Assembly: GCA_013812695.1 (NCBI GenBank)
Contig: JACCSZ010000309.1
Location: 1 to 6,360, forward strand
DNA from: Gemmatimonadales bacterium
GTDB taxonomy: Bacteria; Gemmatimonadota; Gemmatimonadetes; Gemmatimonadales; GWC2-71-9
Length of the DNA stretch: 6,360 nt
Reading direction: 5' to 3'
The notes under the pieces were generated by a model. The model worked only from the letters and a program-made list of their open reading frames with translations. It did not search any database and was not told the DNA's origin. Numbering within the stretch: the first letter of the stretch is position 1; each line of letters begins with the position of its first letter. Position numbers and translations under genes: made by a program. Below, piece by piece: positions 4,131-6,360 of this stretch.

Positions 4131-6172
4131 GCCTGGCGGCGGAGCCTGGGGGAGGAGCCCCGGCGGACGTCGGGCGCGGCCATGGCCTTGAGCTCGTTGA
4201 GCTGATCGCGCAGCATGGCGGCGAGCTCGAACTCGAGATTGGCGGCGGCCTCCCGCATCTGACGCTCGAGCGCCTGCACCAGTGCGGCCCGGCGGGCGGG
4301 ATCGCGCAGGTCGACCTTGTCCTGGACGGCGAGCTTGCGCTCGGGCTTCTCGGTCCGCGCGTCGGCCACGTGGGTGGACAGCCGCACCTCCTCCATGGAC
4401 TTGATGATGGATCGCGGCGTGACCCCGTGCTCGGCGTTGTGGCGCTGCTGGATCTCGCGCCGGCGCGTCATCTCTTCGAGCGCCCGCTGCATGGAGCCGG
4501 TAATCCGGTCGGCGTACATGATGGCCCGGCCGTTCACGTGGCGCGCGGCCCGGCCGATCGTCTGCACGAGCGACCGGTCGCTCCGGAGGAAGCCTTCCTG
4601 GTCCGCGTCGAGGATGGCCACCAGCGACACCTCGGGCAGGTCGAGCCCTTCGCGGAGCAGGTTGATGCCGACGAGCACGTCGAAGTCGCCGAGCCGGAGA
4701 CCGCGGAGGATCTCCATCCGCTCGATGGCGTCGATGTCCGAGTGGAGGTAGCGGACCCGTACGCCGGTCTGCTGGAGGTAGTCGGTCAGATCCTCGGACA
4801 TCCGCTTGGTGAGCGTGGTGACCAGCACGCGCTCGTGCCGAGCCTCGCGCACCCGGATCTCGTTCAGCAGGTCGTCTACCTGGCCGCGCACAGGCCGGAT
4901 GTCCACCTCGGGATCGACCAGGCCGGTCGGCCGGATGATCTGCTCGACGGCCGCACCCTGCGAGAGCCGCAGCTCGAACTCGCCGGGCGTGGCCGACAGG
5001 CTGATCATCTGCGGGGCGAGCGCCATGAACTCGTCGAACTGCAGCGGCCGGTTGTCGAGCGCCGAGGGCAGGCGGAAGCCGTACTCGACCAGGGTGAGCT
5101 TGCGGGCGCGGTCGCCGTTGAACATACCGCCGATCTGCGGCAGGGTGACGTGCGACTCGTCCACCACCACCAGGAAGTCGGGCGGGAAGTAGTCGAACAG
5201 GCACGCCGGCCGCTCGCCCTGCAGGCGCCCGCTCAGATGGCGCGAGTAGTTCTCGATGCCGGCGCAGGTGCCTACCTCGAGCATCATCTCGACGTCGAAC
5301 CCGGTCCGCGACTCGAGCCGCTGCGCCTCGAGCAGTTTCCCCGACCCCTTGAGCTCAGCCAGGCGCTCCGCCAGCTCGGCGCGGATGAGGGTGACGGCCC
5401 GCTCGATCTTGGGACGCTCAGTGACGAAGTGCTTGGCCGGGTATATGGCGCACTGCTCGAGCTGGGCGATCGTGTCGCCGGTGAGCGGATTGATCTTGCT
5501 GACGCGCTCGACCTCGTCGCCCCAGAGCTCGATCCGGATGGCCTGCTCGGCGTAGGCGGGGAAAATCTCGATCGAGTCGCCGCGCACACGGAAGGTGCCC
5601 TGTTCGAACGAGACGTCGTTCCGGGCGTACTGTATGCGGACCAGCTCGGCGAGGATGTCGTCTCGCCCGCGCTGCTCGCCGCGGCGGACGGTGACCATGA
5701 GCCTTCGGTAGTCTACCGGGTCGCCCAACCCGTAGATGGCGCTCACCGTGGCGACGATGACCACGTCGTCACGCTCCATCAGGCTCGAGGTGGCACGGAG
5801 CCGAAGGCTCTCGATGTCACTGTTGATCGACGCGTCCTTCTCGATGTACACATCCGTGGACGGGACGTACGCCTCGGGCTGGTAGTAGTCGTAGTACGAG
5901 ACGAAATACTCGACCGCGTTCTTGGGCAGGAACTGGCGAAGCTCGCCGTAAAGCTGCGCCGCCAGTGTCTTGTTGTGCGAGAGGACCAACGTCGGCTTGC
6001 CGTAATTGGCGATGGTGTGCGCCAGGGTCATCGTCTTGCCCGACCCCGTGACACCGAGCAGCGTCTGATACCTGTCGCCGCGCTGGAGGCCGGCCGTGAG
6101 CTCCGTGATGGCCTTGGGCTGGTCGCCGGCGGGGGTGAACGGGGCGATGACTTCGAAGGCGGGGCTGGGCAT
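4127..6172 (-). CDS. uvrB: UvrB, excinuclease ABC subunit B
   Basis: A 681-residue protein, the full family length. UvrB receives damaged DNA from UvrA, verifies the lesion by threading a strand behind its beta-hairpin, and recruits UvrC for incision in nucleotide excision repair. The parts are present in order. FTPAGDQPKAI is at 12-22. Walker A is GVTGSGKT at 40-47. The lesion-probing beta-hairpin, YYDYYQPEAYVPSTDVYIEKD, is at about 93-113. The Walker B/DEAD-type motif DESH is at 338-341, followed by LSATPGE, the second RecA domain with HSDIDAIER and NLLREGLDLPEVSL, and QTIGRAAR at 537-544. The C-terminal UVR coiled coil that binds UvrC is at about 631-662. The ATG at 6172 fits the family N-terminus and there is no other sensible start. 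There is no Shine-Dalgarno, and a TATATT ends 6 nt before the ATG, which suggests a leaderless message. It heads the operon with tsaE, tsaB and rimI. The gene looks intact and functional. Confidence 0.99.
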   Translation of the reverse strand: MPSPAFEVIAPFTPAGDQPKAITELTAGLQRGDRYQTLLGVTGSGKTMTLAHTIANYGKPTLVLSHNKTLAAQLYGELRQFLPKNAVEYFVSYYDYYQPEAYVPSTDVYIEKDASINSDIESLRLRATSSLMERDDVVIVATVSAIYGLGDPVDYRRLMVTVRRGEQRGRDDILAELVRIQYARNDVSFEQGTFRVRGDSIEIFPAYAEQAIRIELWGDEVERVSKINPLTGDTIAQLEQCAIYPAKHFVTERPKIERAVTLIRAELAERLAELKGSGKLLEAQRLESRTGFDVEMMLEVGTCAGIENYSRHLSGRLQGERPACLFDYFPPDFLVVVDESHVTLPQIGGMFNGDRARKLTLVEYGFRLPSALDNRPLQFDEFMALAPQMISLSATPGEFELRLSQGAAVEQIIRPTGLVDPEVDIRPVRGQVDDLLNEIRVREARHERVLVTTLTKRMSEDLTDYLQQTGVRVRYLHSDIDAIERMEILRGLRLGDFDVLVGINLLREGLDLPEVSLVAILDADQEGFLRSDRSLVQTIGRAARHVNGRAIMYADRITGSMQRALEEMTRRREIQQRHNAEHGVTPRSIIKSMEEVRLSTHVADARTEKPERKLAVQDKVDLRDPARRAALVQALERQMREAAANLEFELAAMLRDQLNELKAMAAPDVRRGSSPRLRRQA

Positions 6173-6178
6173 CGAAGC

Positions 6179-6207
6179 AATATACTCTGCCGGGCTTTGT
6201 TCGGGAA
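6179..6207 (-). promoter_or_regulatory. candidate promoter of the uvrB operon, giving a leaderless mRNA
   Basis: On the minus strand TATATT (6184-6179) matches the -10 consensus at five of six bases. TTCCCG (6207-6202) is a weak -35 at 17-nt spacing. Only six bases separate the -10 from the uvrB ATG, so a start 6-7 nt downstream of the -10 would fall on or beside the A of the ATG. An imperfect GTTC-GG-GAAC inverted repeat (6199-6208) overlaps the -35 and could be an operator site. The promoter could instead lie further upstream, with the TATATT being coincidental. Confidence 0.5.
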
Positions 6208-6211
6208 CGGG

Positions 6212-6266
6212 TGACGGAAGGCCGTAGGCCCGTCATGCTGTCATCCCGAGCGGAGCGAGGGATCTT
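6212..6266. repeat. intergenic repeat of the GTCATCCCGAGCGGAGCGAGGGATC type with adjoining hairpin
   Basis: Bases 6240-6265 match a sequence that, from general knowledge, recurs in intergenic regions of many environmental and GC-rich bacterial genomes. ATCCC/GGGAT pair at its ends around GAGCGGAGCGAG. Just before it, GTCAT occurs twice in GTCATGCTGTCAT, and TGACGG (6212-6217) pairs with CCGTCA (6230-6235) around an inner GCC/GGC pair. The element separates the uvrB promoter from the UvrB-like fragment on the plus strand and ends about 10 nt before that fragment begins. Copy number in this genome cannot be seen from one window. Confidence 0.55.
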
Positions 6267-6275
6267 GCCGGACCG

Positions 6276-6360
6276 GGGCTCGAGCGCGGCGACCGGTACC
6301 AGACCCTCCTCGGCGTCACGGGGTCGGGCAAGACGATGACCCTGGCGCACACCATCGCCA
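6276..6360 (+). pseudogene. second, divergent uvrB segment (Walker A region), 5'-truncated and cut by the window edge
   Basis: The plus strand encodes GLERGDRYQTLLGVTGSGKT followed by MTLAHTIA. This is the UvrB Walker A region, corresponding to codons 28-55 of the intact uvrB (its minus-strand bases 6091-6007). Over 85 nt there are 7 differences, all in the first 39 nt. Six are synonymous and one changes Q to E, the residue more common in UvrB. Bases 6315-6360 then match exactly. The 27 preceding UvrB codons are absent: upstream in frame lies the intergenic repeat, with no start codon close by. The segment could be a chimeric end joining a related strain's uvrB to this contig, the start of a diverged inverted duplication, or a broken second copy. 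It is labelled pseudogene for lack of a better class. The homology itself is certain; the biological reality is not. Confidence 0.6.

Noticed and set aside
3720..5204. A TsaE with a long N-terminal extension reaching into uvrB
   Set aside because: The upstream part is the alternative frame of uvrB and is arginine/proline-rich without domains. TsaE homology begins at the GTG at 4130, which overlaps the uvrB stop.
4370..6214. A long open frame on the plus strand (over 600 codons) opposite uvrB
   Set aside because: It is the antisense shadow of uvrB; GC-rich third positions suppress stops. The product has no recognisable domain and uvrB on the other strand is unambiguous.
5817..6350. A minus-strand open frame running from the right edge into uvrB
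   Set aside because: It is a composite: the antisense of the plus-strand uvrB fragment, then the intergenic repeat, then a shifted frame of uvrB. It has no independent coding evidence.
1..6360. A novel defence, mobile or CRISPR system
   Set aside because: No transposase, integrase, nuclease cluster, repeat-spacer array, tRNA or rRNA is visible. All complete genes belong to known families except the C-terminal region of the LysM protein.

Overview
The window is high-GC bacterial chromosomal DNA (about two thirds G+C by eye). All recognisable complete genes lie on the minus strand. The gene content is housekeeping: excision repair, tRNA t6A synthesis, ribosomal-protein acetylation, single-strand DNA binding, an exported LysM protein and a sugar-nucleotide epimerase. 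The GC bias, the gene content and two intergenic repeats of the 'CACGAAGGCACGAAGG' and 'GTCATCCCGAGCGGAGCGAGGGATC' types suggest an environmental diderm such as a Gemmatimonadota or Acidobacteriota member. That placement is an inference; nothing here proves the phylum.

Layout, read in the direction of transcription from high to low coordinates: (1) 6172-2586 is a tight four-gene run, uvrB, tsaE, tsaB, rimI. Each junction overlaps (GTGA, TGATG, then 41 nt), so the genes are probably one translationally coupled operon. A -10-like TATATT lies so close to the uvrB ATG that the mRNA is probably leaderless. (2) ssb (2481-1981) has its own good sigma70-type promoter, a strong ribosome binding site that fixes a GTG start, and a palindrome in the leader. 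(3) A long hairpin repeat follows ssb. (4) A secreted LysM protein (1695-484) follows and is closed by a perfect 13-bp GC hairpin. (5) The N-terminal 103 residues of an NAD-dependent nucleotide-sugar epimerase (311-1) run off the left edge. It may be preceded by a 6-codon leader ORF whose stop overlaps the epimerase start.

The genes do not form a novel system. UvrB and SSB serve DNA repair and replication. TsaE and TsaB belong to the threonylcarbamoyladenosine (t6A) tRNA machinery. RimI is the usual neighbour of TsaB. The LysM protein and the epimerase belong to the cell envelope.

The one real anomaly is at the right edge. On the plus strand, 6276-6360 encodes a second UvrB Walker-A segment (GLERGDRYQTLLGVTGSGKT and onward), pointing away from the intact uvrB. 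It matches that gene over 85 nt with 7 differences, all in the first 39 nt, and then is identical for 46 nt up to the window edge. It begins right after an intergenic repeat and lacks the first 27 codons of the gene. A chimeric or strain-mixed assembly end is the most likely cause; a true second uvrB or an inverted duplication is the alternative.
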